Shown here piece by piece: positions 40,365 to 48,978 of a stretch of 64,000 nt of DNA. A program made the position numbers and the translations under genes. The DNA is from Actinomycetota bacterium. Lineage in GTDB: Bacteria > Actinomycetota > Acidimicrobiia > Acidimicrobiales > Aldehydirespiratoraceae. The notes beneath the pieces were generated by a model. That model did no database searches. It was not told where the DNA came from and worked only from the letters and a program-made list of their open reading frames with translations. Where the stretch lies: assembly GCA_029979265.1 (NCBI GenBank), contig JAPOHW010000008.1:1-64000 (forward strand). Direction: 5' to 3'. The stretch's first letter is position 1. Every line of letters begins with the position of its first letter.

Positions 40365-41045
40365 ATGCCAACCGAGCCACCGCCGACGCCGTGGGTCTTT
40401 CCGTCTCCCACCGAGGTCGACGAGTCGGGGCTGGTCGCAGTTGGCGCAGACCTCGAGCCGGGAACAATCCTTGCGGCGTATCGCCACGGCTTCTTCCCGA
40501 TGGCGGTCGAGAGCGGCGGCCCGATCGGTTGGTGGTCGCCCGACCCCCGGGGCATTCTCGAACCCGACGCCATGCACATCAGTCGCTCGTTGCGGCGGTC
40601 GATACGACGGTTCGAGTTCCGGGTCGACACGGCGTTCGACGACGTCGTCGATGGATGCGCCGATCCAGCCCGACCGCACGGTTGGATCGACGATCGCGTC
40701 CGTGAGGCGTATCGCCGCCTCCACGAACTCGGATGGGCTCACAGTGTCGAGACGTGGTGTGGCGATCAACTCGTCGGGGGTCTCTACGGACTCGGCATCG
40801 GCGGTCTGTTCGCAGCCGAGTCGAAGTTCCACACGATGACGGATGCCTCCAAGGCCGCACTGGCTGCGCTTGCCGCTGGCATCATCGACGATCACCCGCG
40901 GCTGATCGACGTGCAGTGGCGGACCGACCATCTGGCAACGCTCGGCGTCGTCGAGATCTCGCGGCGAACCTACCTGCGGCGGCTGCGCGAGGTCGTCCAA
41001 TCACCCGACAGCAGCTTCTGGCTCCACACCCACGCGCCTGAATGA
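40365..41045 (+). CDS. aat: Leucyl/phenylalanyl-tRNA--protein transferase
   Basis: The 226-residue protein has the Aat signature: W-V-F-P-S-P near the start, G-L-V-A-V-G-A-D-L, A-Y-R-H-G-F-F-P and G-W-W-S-P-D-P-R-G, then E-S-K-F-H-T-M-T-D-A-S-K and D-V-Q-W-R-T-D-H-L near the end. The enzyme adds Leu or Phe from charged tRNA to N-terminal Arg/Lys of proteins, marking them for ClpS-ClpAP in the N-degron pathway. It stands 22 bp from the divergent methyltransferase-like gene. Confidence 0.95.
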   Translation: MPTEPPPTPWVFPSPTEVDESGLVAVGADLEPGTILAAYRHGFFPMAVESGGPIGWWSPDPRGILEPDAMHISRSLRRSIRRFEFRVDTAFDDVVDGCADPARPHGWIDDRVREAYRRLHELGWAHSVETWCGDQLVGGLYGLGIGGLFAAESKFHTMTDASKAALAALAAGIIDDHPRLIDVQWRTDHLATLGVVEISRRTYLRRLREVVQSPDSSFWLHTHAPE

Positions 41046-41135
41046 ACCGCAGGGGCTTGAATTCGGCGAGCATGCGCCGATGGTCATCCGATGGAGAAGT
41101 CGCGCTTCGAACCCGATGCGGCCACAGGAGTCGCC

Positions 41136-41909
41136 ATGACTGCAACCAGCCGTCTCGCATCCATGACCGATCGACGCACGCTCCGCACCCTCATGGCGGT
41201 CGGCGTCGGAGCGCTTGCCGCGGTGTGGGTCCGGGACCGTCGCGTCGGGCGCGAGCTCGAAGACCGGGTGGCCGCCATGAACGAACAGATCCGTCAACTC
41301 GAACACGCGCTTGCCGCCCAGGTGCAAAGCCGTATGACAGCCGAATCGGCGGTCACGAGTCTTTCCGACAGGCTGAGCGAAGCCGAGCATCGAGCCGGGC
41401 CGCTCGACGAACCGGTCGTCATGTCGTTGGCCGATGCTGGCGAAGCCGGCCTGACCGATCCGCTCACGGGCCTGTTCAACCACGAGTACTTCCTCGTCAC
41501 GCTCGACCTGCGCATCGCTGCGGCCCGCCGCCATCTCCGACCTGTCGCCGTCACGATGATCCAGGTCGTCGAGGGTCGTGCGGGTGAAAACCGTCCGCTT
41601 GCCGACCCCACCATCGTTGCCGAGGCGTTGCGAAAAACATTGCGGGAATCAGACTCTGCGACCCGACTCGGCGACGGAAGCTTCGGTGTCGTGCTCGACG
41701 ACACGCCCGAAAGTGGCGCAATCTGGGCGATAGAGCGCATGCGGCGTTGTCTCAGCCAAGACCACCCATCACTCACTCTCTGGGCAGGGGTCGCCTGCTA
41801 TCCAGCACACGGCTTCGACGCCGGGGACATCGTGGATCAGGCCAACCTCGCGTTGACTGCAGCCCAGGAATGGCATCAGGATCGTATCGAGGTGGCCACA
41901 CCGGAGTAA
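41136..41909 (+). CDS. Degenerate GGDEF-domain protein with membrane helix and coiled coil
   Basis: ATG 41136 follows AGGAG; an in-frame ATG at 41091 is less likely. The 257-residue product has a short membrane helix (about 18-32), a coiled-coil (about 40-95; R-V-A-A-M-N-E-Q-I-R-Q-L-E-H) and a GGDEF-like domain (about 105-255) opening D-P-L-T-G-L-F-N. The active-site loop reads L-G-D-G-S-F where G-G-D/E-E-F is expected, and the metal-binding acids are lacking. It is probably not a diguanylate cyclase; a binding or regulatory role is more likely. Confidence 0.82.
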   Translation: MTATSRLASMTDRRTLRTLMAVGVGALAAVWVRDRRVGRELEDRVAAMNEQIRQLEHALAAQVQSRMTAESAVTSLSDRLSEAEHRAGPLDEPVVMSLADAGEAGLTDPLTGLFNHEYFLVTLDLRIAAARRHLRPVAVTMIQVVEGRAGENRPLADPTIVAEALRKTLRESDSATRLGDGSFGVVLDDTPESGAIWAIERMRRCLSQDHPSLTLWAGVACYPAHGFDAGDIVDQANLALTAAQEWHQDRIEVATPE

Positions 41910-41969
41910 TCCGCGCCCATGCCTTGTTTCGCACTGCGAAGCAAGAACGCAACCCCTAGCCTCGTAGGT

Positions 41970-42059
41970 GGAGGGATGGCAGAGCGGACGATTGCACTGG
42001 TCTTGAAAACCAGCGGGCCTTCACGGGTCCCGGGGGTTCGAATCCCCCTCCCTCCGCCA
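41970..42059 (+). tRNA. tRNA-Ser(TGA)
   Basis: The 90-base gene folds completely. Acceptor GGAGGGA (41970-41976) pairs with TCCCTCC (42049-42055), discriminator G and encoded CCA follow. The anticodon stem CTGGT/ACCAG encloses loop CTTGAAA with anticodon TGA at 42004-42006. A long variable arm (GCGGGCC...GGTCC region) is typical of tRNA-Ser, and the T-arm is GGGGG-TTCGAAT-CCCCC. It reads UCA and related serine codons. Confidence 0.97.
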
Positions 42060-42111
42060 CGCAGGTGCTGCCCGCATCGCTGCTCGGCGTGTTCTGCGCC
42101 AGACTTTGCTC

Positions 42112-42543
42112 ATGTCTCTCACAATGACGACGCAGGAGCGCGAGGCGTTCCTGGCCGATCTCCACGTTGGCGTGCTCGGCGTCAACCACGGTGACGTCCC
42201 GCTGACCGTACCCATTTGGTACGACTACGAACCGGGTGGTGACGTCTGGATCATCACGAGCCAAGCATCCATCAAAGGCAGAGCGCTCGACACCTCTGGC
42301 CGGTTCTCGCTGTGTGCGCAGACCGAGGAACCGCCCTATCGCTACGTCACGGTGGAGGGCTCGGTGCGCGCTGTGGAGGCGTCGAACCACGATGCCCTCC
42401 TCCACATGGCGATCCGGTATCTCGGCCCAGATGCCGGCGCTCGCTACGCCAAGGCGAACAGCGGAACGGAGGGAAACAGTGCGCTGTATCGGCTGCACCC
42501 CGAACACTGGTACACGGCCGACTACGGCAAGGACACCAACTGA
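42112..42543 (+). CDS. PPOX-class (FMN or F420) flavin-binding protein
   Basis: The 143-residue protein has the split-barrel fold of the pyridoxamine-phosphate-oxidase-like/F420-binding group: F-L-A-D-L-H-V-G-V-L-G-V, P-L-T-V-P-I-W-Y-D-Y, I-T-S-Q-A-S-I-K-G-R-A-L and Y-V-T-V-E-G-S-V-R. Actinobacterial members often use F420 for reduction of small molecules or simply bind it. ATG 42112 is the start. It precedes a MaoC gene by 34 bp and may share its transcript. Confidence 0.88.
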   Translation: MSLTMTTQEREAFLADLHVGVLGVNHGDVPLTVPIWYDYEPGGDVWIITSQASIKGRALDTSGRFSLCAQTEEPPYRYVTVEGSVRAVEASNHDALLHMAIRYLGPDAGARYAKANSGTEGNSALYRLHPEHWYTADYGKDTN

Positions 42544-42577
42544 GGTCGAACGCTGATCGCCGCCTACCATGCCAGCC

Positions 42578-43042
42578 ATGACTGCCATCGCCTTCGACGA
42601 CATCGACGCCATCAATGCCCAGGCCTCCGACGAGTTCGGCGAGTGGGGTGACGAAGTCGTCGTCACCCAGGAAATGATCAATCAGTTCGCGGACCTGACC
42701 GGCGATCACCAATGGATCCATGTCGACGTCGAGCGATGTGAGAGCGAGAGCCCATTCGGCGGTCCGATCGCCCACGGCTTCCTCACCCTGAGTCTGATGC
42801 CGAGCCTCATCTCGATGCCCGTCCAGCTGACCGGCATGAGGAACGTCGTCAACTTCGGCTCCGGTGGCCTGCAATTCCGCCGACCGGTTCCCGCAGGTGC
42901 CTCGATCCACGCTCGCTCCCGAGTGATCGGGGCCGAGAAGCACAAGATCGGCACCCTGCTGACCTTCGAGTCGGCCATCCACGTGAAAGGAAGCGCCAAG
43001 CCGTCATTGACCTACACGTCGATGATTCTTTTCCAAGGCTGA
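42578..43042 (+). CDS. MaoC-like enoyl-CoA hydratase/dehydratase
   Basis: A 154-residue hot-dog-fold protein with the hydratase-2 motif Q-F-A-D-L-T-G-D-H-Q-W-I-H-V-D (catalytic Asp and His) followed by G-P-I-A-H-G-F-L-T-L-S-L. It hydrates trans-2-enoyl-CoA to (R)-3-hydroxyacyl-CoA or a related substrate. The acyl-CoA synthetase gene starts one base after its stop, indicating a shared operon in acyl-CoA metabolism. Confidence 0.93.
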   Translation: MTAIAFDDIDAINAQASDEFGEWGDEVVVTQEMINQFADLTGDHQWIHVDVERCESESPFGGPIAHGFLTLSLMPSLISMPVQLTGMRNVVNFGSGGLQFRRPVPAGASIHARSRVIGAEKHKIGTLLTFESAIHVKGSAKPSLTYTSMILFQG

Positions 43043-43043
43043 C

Positions 43044-44525
43044 ATGAGCACTGCGGGCGGCGGCAACTTCGCAACCGACCTGCTCGAAGCCGCAGTCGGG
43101 CGAATGGCGGGCGTCTTCCTGACCGACGACGACGGCACCGAACTCACCTACGGAGCGTTCTTCGATCAGGTCCAACACGTCGCAGGCGCACTGATCGGAG
43201 CTGGTGCCCAACCGGGTGACCGGGTCGTCGTTCAGGTCGAAAAGTCACCTGACGCCGTTGTGCTCTATGTTGCCTGCCTCTGGGCCGGAGCCGTTCACGT
43301 TCCGCTCAACCCCGCATTCACGGCCGACGAACGCGCCTACTTCATCGCCGATGCCACGCCCTCGGTGGTCGTTGTCGACCCGCACCACGCAACCGATCCG
43401 ACTTGGCTGACGCTCGCTCCCGACGGCAACGGCTCTCTCCCCGATCGATCTGCCGAAATCGAGCCCCTGCGCGCTCCCGTCCCCCGCGCCGACGATGACC
43501 TCGCTGCGATTCTCTATACATCGGGCACCACGGGTCGGCCCAAGGGTGCGGCCCTCACGCACGACGGGTTACGCGCCAATGCCCGGTCGCTGCATGGTGC
43601 GTGGCAGTTCTCCGCCGATGATCGGTTGGTTCACGGGCTCCCGATCTTCCATGTCCACGGACTGTTCGTTGCCCTGCATTGCGCAATGCTCTCCGCCATT
43701 CCCGTCCGATTCCACCGACGCTTCGATGCTGATGCGGTGATCGACGACCTGACCGATGCCACCGTCTTCATGGGTGTGCCCACCCATTACCGACGTCTGT
43801 GCGCCACTGAGCGGCTGACCCCCCACGTGTGTGCATCGATGCGTTTGTTCACGTGTGGTTCAGCGCCTCTGAGCGAAGCCGCCTTCGACGAGTTCGCCAC
43901 CAGGACCGGCCACCGGATCTGTGAGCGCTACGGCATGTCCGAAACCGGTATCACCATCTCGAACCCCTACGACGGCGATCGGATCGCCGGCAGCGTCGGC
44001 TATGCCCTGCCCGGTGTCGAGGCCCGCATCGTCGACGCAGACGGCAACGACGTCGGGTCCGAAACCGTGGGAGTTGTCGCGATACGAAGCCGCCAGGTCA
44101 TGCGCGAATACTGGGGCCGGCCCGATGCGACCGCAGCGGCGTACACAGCCGATGGATGGTTCATCACCGGCGACATGGGCGCGATGGCTGCCGATGGTCG
44201 AATCACGCTGCAGGGTCGAGCCAGCGACATGATCATCAGCGGCGGTGAGAACGTCTACCCGAAAGAGATCGAACTGGTCCTCGACGAGATTCCCGGGGTC
44301 GTGGAGTCGGCGGTGATCGGCGTACCCGATGCCGACTTCGGGGAACGCGTGATGGCCGTACTGGTCTGTGCGGGCAACCACGTCGACCACGAGACGATCC
44401 GATCTGCCCTCGACGCATCGCTCGCCCGGTTCAAACACCCCAGGCGGTACGAGTTCGTCGACGACCTCCCTCGAAATGCGATGGGGAAGGTGCAAAAAAG
44501 CGAGCTTCGACGGCGCTACAGCTGA
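43044..44525 (+). CDS. Acyl-CoA synthetase, MatB-like (malonyl-CoA synthetase family)
   Basis: The 493-residue adenylate-forming enzyme has the P-loop-like Y-T-S-G-T-T-G-R-P-K-G (158-168). Core motifs are R-Y-G-M-S-E-T-G, G-W-F-I-T-G-D-M-G, S-G-G-E-N-V-Y-P-K-E-I-E and the C-terminal catalytic Lys in M-G-K-V-Q-K. Segments F-M-G-V-P-T-H-Y, L-F-T-C-G-S-A-P-L and S-N-P-Y-D-G-D-R resemble malonyl-CoA synthetase (MatB). The substrate is therefore probably a short dicarboxylate or related acid. It is coupled to the MaoC gene upstream, and its last bases overlap the convergent secreted-protein gene. Confidence 0.9.
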   Translation: MSTAGGGNFATDLLEAAVGRMAGVFLTDDDGTELTYGAFFDQVQHVAGALIGAGAQPGDRVVVQVEKSPDAVVLYVACLWAGAVHVPLNPAFTADERAYFIADATPSVVVVDPHHATDPTWLTLAPDGNGSLPDRSAEIEPLRAPVPRADDDLAAILYTSGTTGRPKGAALTHDGLRANARSLHGAWQFSADDRLVHGLPIFHVHGLFVALHCAMLSAIPVRFHRRFDADAVIDDLTDATVFMGVPTHYRRLCATERLTPHVCASMRLFTCGSAPLSEAAFDEFATRTGHRICERYGMSETGITISNPYDGDRIAGSVGYALPGVEARIVDADGNDVGSETVGVVAIRSRQVMREYWGRPDATAAAYTADGWFITGDMGAMAADGRITLQGRASDMIISGGENVYPKEIELVLDEIPGVVESAVIGVPDADFGERVMAVLVCAGNHVDHETIRSALDASLARFKHPRRYEFVDDLPRNAMGKVQKSELRRRYS

Positions 44526-46321
44526 GTCGTGGCGTGGCGAATACGCCACCGGTGTCGGATGGTCTGCACCCCCGTCACCACCAAGAGGCAGAGGGTCAGC
44601 GGAGCCACCAGACGCAGCGTTCCTCGACCGACCGATGCTTCATAGGCCTCGATGAGCTCCTCGGCATCGTGGGCCGCAGCATCGAAGTCACCGCTGTTCC
44701 ATGCATCGACGATCCCCACGAGCGTCGCATCGGCGTCGAGTCCCCACATACCCAGCGATGAGAGCAGACCTCGGTCGCCGACATCGAGACGGAGGGCTTC
44801 GGCCACCATGTCCAGGGCCTTGCGCTGCTCGGCGAGACGACTCCACACCTCGTCGGTTCCCAGCCGGGCCCGCTCGAATTCGTCCTGTACATGGGGACCG
44901 ATCTCGAGGCCGACCGACTCGGCAGCGCCGATCATCTCATCGCGGGCGATGACCACATCGGACACCGACCGCTGTCGCACCGCCATCTCGTCGAAGTCCC
45001 ACGCCGTCATCGCATCACGCAACAGAGGCGGCATCGACCACGGCGCAGCCCGCTCGGCGAGGGCGTCATAGTCGACCAACGCCACATCTCGTCGCGCCAG
45101 TTCATTGGACTGATCAACAGTTGCCGAGAGTCGGATCGCGGCTGGTGTCGCCGGCACTCCACCGATGTGTTGAAACACGTCGGTGAGGCGGCGCCAGTCG
45201 ACCGGCGCATCGGAGAACTCGTCACCAACACCGGCATAGGCGGGCACGCCGGCGTCGAGCGCACTGAGCACCGTGCTCATGGTGCGATCATCACTCAACG
45301 AGACCAAGGCATCCATCGCCGACGTCCATGCACCGCTGCGCCCAGGTACCGGCAGATTGGCCCGGGCAGCAACGTCATCAGCAAGAGCACTCGCCAGCGC
45401 AACCCGGAGTGCGTCGTCCTCGAAATCGATGGACGCCAACCAGGCAGCCGCATATTCCCGCCCTGCAATGACTCCCTCGGTGCCGAATGGCAGAACGATC
45501 GCACCATCATCGGCGGTCCGGGTCAGCGCACCCCCGGTGTAGCCCTGCCGGAATTCGATCGATCCCGGTAGGTCGAGGGGAACAATCGCACGCAAGCCGT
45601 CCAACAACACGACGAGGTCGTCCGTCAACCAACTCGACAGCGGATCGATCGTTGCAATGGTGATGTCACCCGAGAAACCAGGGACCGGTGATCGCGAGAA
45701 GCGATCGGGGGCCTCGAGAACAACCGGCACGGCGACGTAGCCCGCGGCCCGATCGGTCTCCGGGGTTTGGAGCACGAGACGATCTACCTCCTGTGCAACG
45801 ACGAGATCGCCGGCCTCGACGACCTCGAACTGGCCGGGAATCTCGACGCGCAGTTGCGAAACCGCCCGGTGTTCGACGGCGTACGGTGCGATCGCAACGA
45901 GATGCTGGCTGACATGGGCCAGGTCATTCGGCTCCGACGTCAACCCGTCCTGTCGCCAGGTGAGCTCCACGTGCTGCTCGTCGGTCGGCGTGAGTGGCTG
46001 CGCAAAGCGGACGAACCACTCGGAGAAGCCGTTGCGCGCCGGTGTCGCAACCAACGGCAGTTCGTCGCCACCCGACGTTGCCATGACATCGGTCGCATCC
46101 CAGGGCAGCGTTTCGAAGAAGCCGGTGAACGTCTCGTCTGTGGTGCTGTTGGTGAACCGGTAGGCATGGGTGACAAGGATCGCTCCTTCGTCGGGCACCA
46201 CGACAACCGTGGTCATCGACTCACCGAGAAGGTCCTCTCCTGCTCCCGTGTCGGCGGATTGGGCCAGTGCCGGTGGGGTCGTTGCCAGCACGAGCATGCT
46301 CGTCAGGAGGAAGCGGACCAC
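44516..46321 (-). CDS. Large secreted protein with C-terminal membrane helix, unknown function
   Basis: The 601-residue product has a cleavable-looking signal (about 1-20, ending P-A-L-A-Q). A beta-rich N-terminal region of about 200 residues (V-V-V-V-P-D-E-G-A-I-L-V-T-H-A-Y-R-F-T-N) resembles surface-exposed, immunoglobulin-like folds. A mostly helical region follows, and a single C-terminal hydrophobic helix (about 575-592) precedes a basic tail. It is likely anchored with the bulk outside the cell. I recognise no enzyme motif. GTG is the start; 22 bp separate it from the divergent PLP enzyme. Confidence 0.75.
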   Translation of the reverse strand: MVRFLLTSMLVLATTPPALAQSADTGAGEDLLGESMTTVVVVPDEGAILVTHAYRFTNSTTDETFTGFFETLPWDATDVMATSGGDELPLVATPARNGFSEWFVRFAQPLTPTDEQHVELTWRQDGLTSEPNDLAHVSQHLVAIAPYAVEHRAVSQLRVEIPGQFEVVEAGDLVVAQEVDRLVLQTPETDRAAGYVAVPVVLEAPDRFSRSPVPGFSGDITIATIDPLSSWLTDDLVVLLDGLRAIVPLDLPGSIEFRQGYTGGALTRTADDGAIVLPFGTEGVIAGREYAAAWLASIDFEDDALRVALASALADDVAARANLPVPGRSGAWTSAMDALVSLSDDRTMSTVLSALDAGVPAYAGVGDEFSDAPVDWRRLTDVFQHIGGVPATPAAIRLSATVDQSNELARRDVALVDYDALAERAAPWSMPPLLRDAMTAWDFDEMAVRQRSVSDVVIARDEMIGAAESVGLEIGPHVQDEFERARLGTDEVWSRLAEQRKALDMVAEALRLDVGDRGLLSSLGMWGLDADATLVGIVDAWNSGDFDAAAHDAEELIEAYEASVGRGTLRLVAPLTLCLLVVTGVQTIRHRWRIRHATTQL

Positions 46322-46343
46322 GGGCCGAGGCTACCGTGCCCTC

Positions 46344-47594
46344 ATGAGCCTCCCTGAGCGCGGTCGCGAGCACGACGACATCATCGAACAACTCGAAACC
46401 ATGCGAGTCGACGACGCCAACTGGCGGGATGGCCGCACCTTCGGACTCGTGTACGACGGCGGCCCCGACGTGCATGCCATTGCCGAAGCTGCAGCCTCCA
46501 TGTACCTGCACGAGAACGCGCTGAACACGCTCGCGATGCCATCACTCGGGGAGATCCAACGGCAGGTCGTCGGCTCGATGGCCGAACTGCTCCACGGTGA
46601 TCAGGCTGCTGGGTTCATGACCTCGGGCGGTACCGAGTCCATCCTGATGGCAGTCAAGTCGGCACGCGAGCGAGCCCGTGAGCAACGCGGTATCGAGCGT
46701 GGTCAGATTGTTCTCGCCGACAGCGCCCACGCTGCATTTCACAAAGGCGCTCACTACTTCGGGCTCGAGACGATCGTCGTGCCGGTCGGCGCCGACTACC
46801 GCTGCGACGTCGACGCGATGGCCGGCGTCGTCACGGATCGCACCGTCCTCGTCGTCGGCTCAGCTCCGCAGTATCCGCACGGTGTGATCGATCCGATCGA
46901 CGACCTCGCCGCACTTGCCGAGGAAGCCGATGCCAACATGCACGTCGACGCGTGCATGGGAGGCTTCGTTCTTCCGTTCATGGAACGAGCGGGCGAAGAG
47001 ATCCCGCCGTGGGACTTCCGGGTTCCCGGTGTCACCACGATCTCTCTCGATGTGCACAAGCTCGGCTACGCACCCAAGGGGGCGTCGATCATTCTCCACC
47101 GCTCCAAGGAGCTTCGCCGCTACCAGACCTACACCTTCGACAACTGGCTCGGTGGGTTCTATGCCTCTCCGAGTATGCAGGGCAGTCGCTCCGGACAACC
47201 GATGGCAAGTGCGTGGGCGGTCATGCAGCGTCTTGGACTCGACGGCTACGAACGCCTGACCCGAACAACGCTCGAGACCGCCCGCACGATCCGCGCCGGG
47301 GTTCGTGCCATCGATGGCTTGACCATCGTCGGCGAGCCCATCGCCCAGCTCATGGCGATCACGATCGAGGACGGGTGGAACGATCGCCTCGACATCTTTG
47401 CCGTGGGCGACGCACTTGCAGCGAAAGGCTGGTACCTCGATCGTCAACACCGCCCTGACTCGTTGCACGCAACCGTCAGCAACGGCAATGCCTCGGTTGC
47501 CGATCAGTTCCTCGAAGATCTGGCCGATTCCGTGGCCACAACGCTCGATCACAGGGCCGGCGATCGGTCGACCTCGTACGCAACCCTGGAGTAG
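46344..47594 (+). CDS. PLP-dependent decarboxylase/lyase, sphingosine-1-phosphate-lyase-like
   Basis: ATG 46344 gives a 416-residue group II decarboxylase-fold enzyme. Key features are F-M-T-S-G-G-T-E-S-I-L-M-A (phosphate binding), A-H-A-A-F-H-K (ring-stacking His), V-D-A-C-M-G-G-F-V (Asp to the PLP nitrogen) and S-L-D-V-H-K-L-G-Y-A-P-K-G with the Schiff-base Lys. The D-V-H-K-x-G-Y-x-P-K-G form and the acidic-patch context are typical of sphingosine-phosphate lyase relatives, which in bacteria may act on other amino alcohols or amino acids. The enoyl-CoA hydratase gene follows 3 bp later. Confidence 0.9.
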   Translation: MSLPERGREHDDIIEQLETMRVDDANWRDGRTFGLVYDGGPDVHAIAEAAASMYLHENALNTLAMPSLGEIQRQVVGSMAELLHGDQAAGFMTSGGTESILMAVKSARERAREQRGIERGQIVLADSAHAAFHKGAHYFGLETIVVPVGADYRCDVDAMAGVVTDRTVLVVGSAPQYPHGVIDPIDDLAALAEEADANMHVDACMGGFVLPFMERAGEEIPPWDFRVPGVTTISLDVHKLGYAPKGASIILHRSKELRRYQTYTFDNWLGGFYASPSMQGSRSGQPMASAWAVMQRLGLDGYERLTRTTLETARTIRAGVRAIDGLTIVGEPIAQLMAITIEDGWNDRLDIFAVGDALAAKGWYLDRQHRPDSLHATVSNGNASVADQFLEDLADSVATTLDHRAGDRSTSYATLE

Positions 47595-47597
47595 GCA

Positions 47598-48446
47598 GTG
47601 GAACTGAAAACCACGCGCTGGAGCCTTGGCATCGGTGACGATGCGTCGATCGCAACCATCACGTTGAGCCGGCCTCACCGCCACAACGCCTGGACGGGGA
47701 GGATGCACACCGAGCTGCGGCACTTGCTCGCCCGCGCCGAGGACGACGACTCGATCCGCGTTGTCATCATCACGGCCGATGTCGAGGGTGGGGCGTTCTG
47801 CCCGGGAGCCGATGCGCAGGCGCTCGAGGGCCATGCCGATCGCGGTGGCTACGACGCCGGTACGCCCCCCGATCTGGCGACGCCGGGATACGGCACCGCT
47901 GACGAATTCGACGCCGACTTCGCCTACCTGTGGGGTATGGAGACGATCACGATCGCAGCGGTCAACGGCGCAGCCGCCGGCGTCGGCCTTGCGCTCGCCT
48001 GCTGGTGCGATCTTCGGGTTGCGGTCAGCGGTGCTGTCTGGACCACCGCCCACGGCAAGCTGAACCTGCCCGCCGAGTACGGGATCTCGTGGATCCTTCC
48101 CCGCATCATTGGGCATGGACGCGCCACCGATCTGCTTTTGACCAGCCGCCGGTTCACCAGCGACGAGGCGTTCGGTCTCGGCCTCGTGAACCGCCTGACC
48201 GATGCCGACAGCGCCGCTGCAGCACGCGAACTCGCTCGTACGCTCGTCGGACCGATCAGCCCACACGCCCTTCGCGCCACGAAGCGGCAACTGACCGCTG
48301 ACGCCACGCATGACGATCCGAGTCGCTCGGTCCGCGATGCCCAGCACAGGCTCGAACAGATGATGACCGAACCCGATTACCGCGAGGCGACCGCCGCATT
48401 CCTCGAGAAGCGCCCACCAGTGTGGAACGAGCGATCCCCCAGCTGA
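47598..48446 (+). CDS. Enoyl-CoA hydratase/isomerase (crotonase) family protein
   Basis: A 282-residue crotonase: R-P-H-R-H-N-A-W near the start, oxyanion-hole segment G-G-A-F-C-P-G-A-D and the second A-V-N-G-A-A-A-G-V-G-L-A-L-A. The catalytic Glu pair is not fully evident: L-P-A-E-Y-G-I-S-W has Glu near the position of the second catalytic acid. It probably acts on acyl-CoA thioesters. GTG start, 3 bp after the PLP enzyme, so co-transcribed. About 230 bp of DNA without a recognisable gene follow it. Confidence 0.88.
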   Translation: MELKTTRWSLGIGDDASIATITLSRPHRHNAWTGRMHTELRHLLARAEDDDSIRVVIITADVEGGAFCPGADAQALEGHADRGGYDAGTPPDLATPGYGTADEFDADFAYLWGMETITIAAVNGAAAGVGLALACWCDLRVAVSGAVWTTAHGKLNLPAEYGISWILPRIIGHGRATDLLLTSRRFTSDEAFGLGLVNRLTDADSAAAARELARTLVGPISPHALRATKRQLTADATHDDPSRSVRDAQHRLEQMMTEPDYREATAAFLEKRPPVWNERSPS

Positions 48447-48682
48447 AATTTCCTCTCAAGGCAGCCGTCGTCTGGGTCGTTATCACTGGGGCCTGATGGT
48501 TTCGCCCCCGTCGGGCTCGAGAGGAAGGGTGGGGGTTGAACACCTCCAACGCATCGCTTCCAGCCCTCGCCTGAGTGCTGGCGCACTCGTTCGGCTCCTG
48601 CCCCCTCTCTCATCCACCACGAACCTGTCGGTCCACCCCGCAACACACAGGTGGACAACCGATGGGCCGTGTGTCGTCGACG

Positions 48683-48928
48683 TCAGGTGACCAGGGTTGC
48701 CAGGCCCCAGATTGCGGCAATCACGCCGAGCACGATGTAGACAACCGCTCGCCCAACCGGCGCCTGGGTCAAATCGTCGTCGTGGCGACGCCGCTCGGGC
48801 GGTCGAATCAACGCCAGCGCGTTACCGACCGCCATTGCTGCGCCCACCGCCAGCACCAACCACGCAAGCAGATCTTCACCGAGGAACACGTGGTCATGAT
48901 GTGCCCCGACACCGAGTTCCGACAACAT
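48683..48928 (-). CDS. Small two-helix membrane protein
   Basis: An 81-residue product with two hydrophobic helices (about 21-43 and 62-80), separated by a charged loop R-P-P-E-R-R-R-H-D-D-D-D. The N-terminus holds a His/Asp-rich H-H-D-H. No family is recognised and the ribosome site is weak, but the hydrophobic layout argues for a real gene. Confidence 0.55.
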   Translation of the reverse strand: MLSELGVGAHHDHVFLGEDLLAWLVLAVGAAMAVGNALALIRPPERRRHDDDLTQAPVGRAVVYIVLGVIAAIWGLATLVT

Positions 48929-48978
48929 GGGCCGGGCGCCGCCTGACCGGGAGCCACCGGTTCGACCGTTACAGATCC

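Noticed and set aside
46860-48347. 495-codon minus-strand frame opposite the PLP enzyme and crotonase genes
   Set aside because: The plus-strand genes carry complete catalytic motifs; the antisense frame has no domain and looks like a GC-codon mirror.
48645-48656. AGGTGGACAA word as a further DnaA box
   Set aside because: It differs from the TGTGGACAA consensus at the first position and stands alone, so it is not reported as a site.
48447-48682. Non-coding stretch considered as a small RNA
   Set aside because: Only short GCCC/GGGC pairings are present, with no promoter-terminator pair or known RNA signature.
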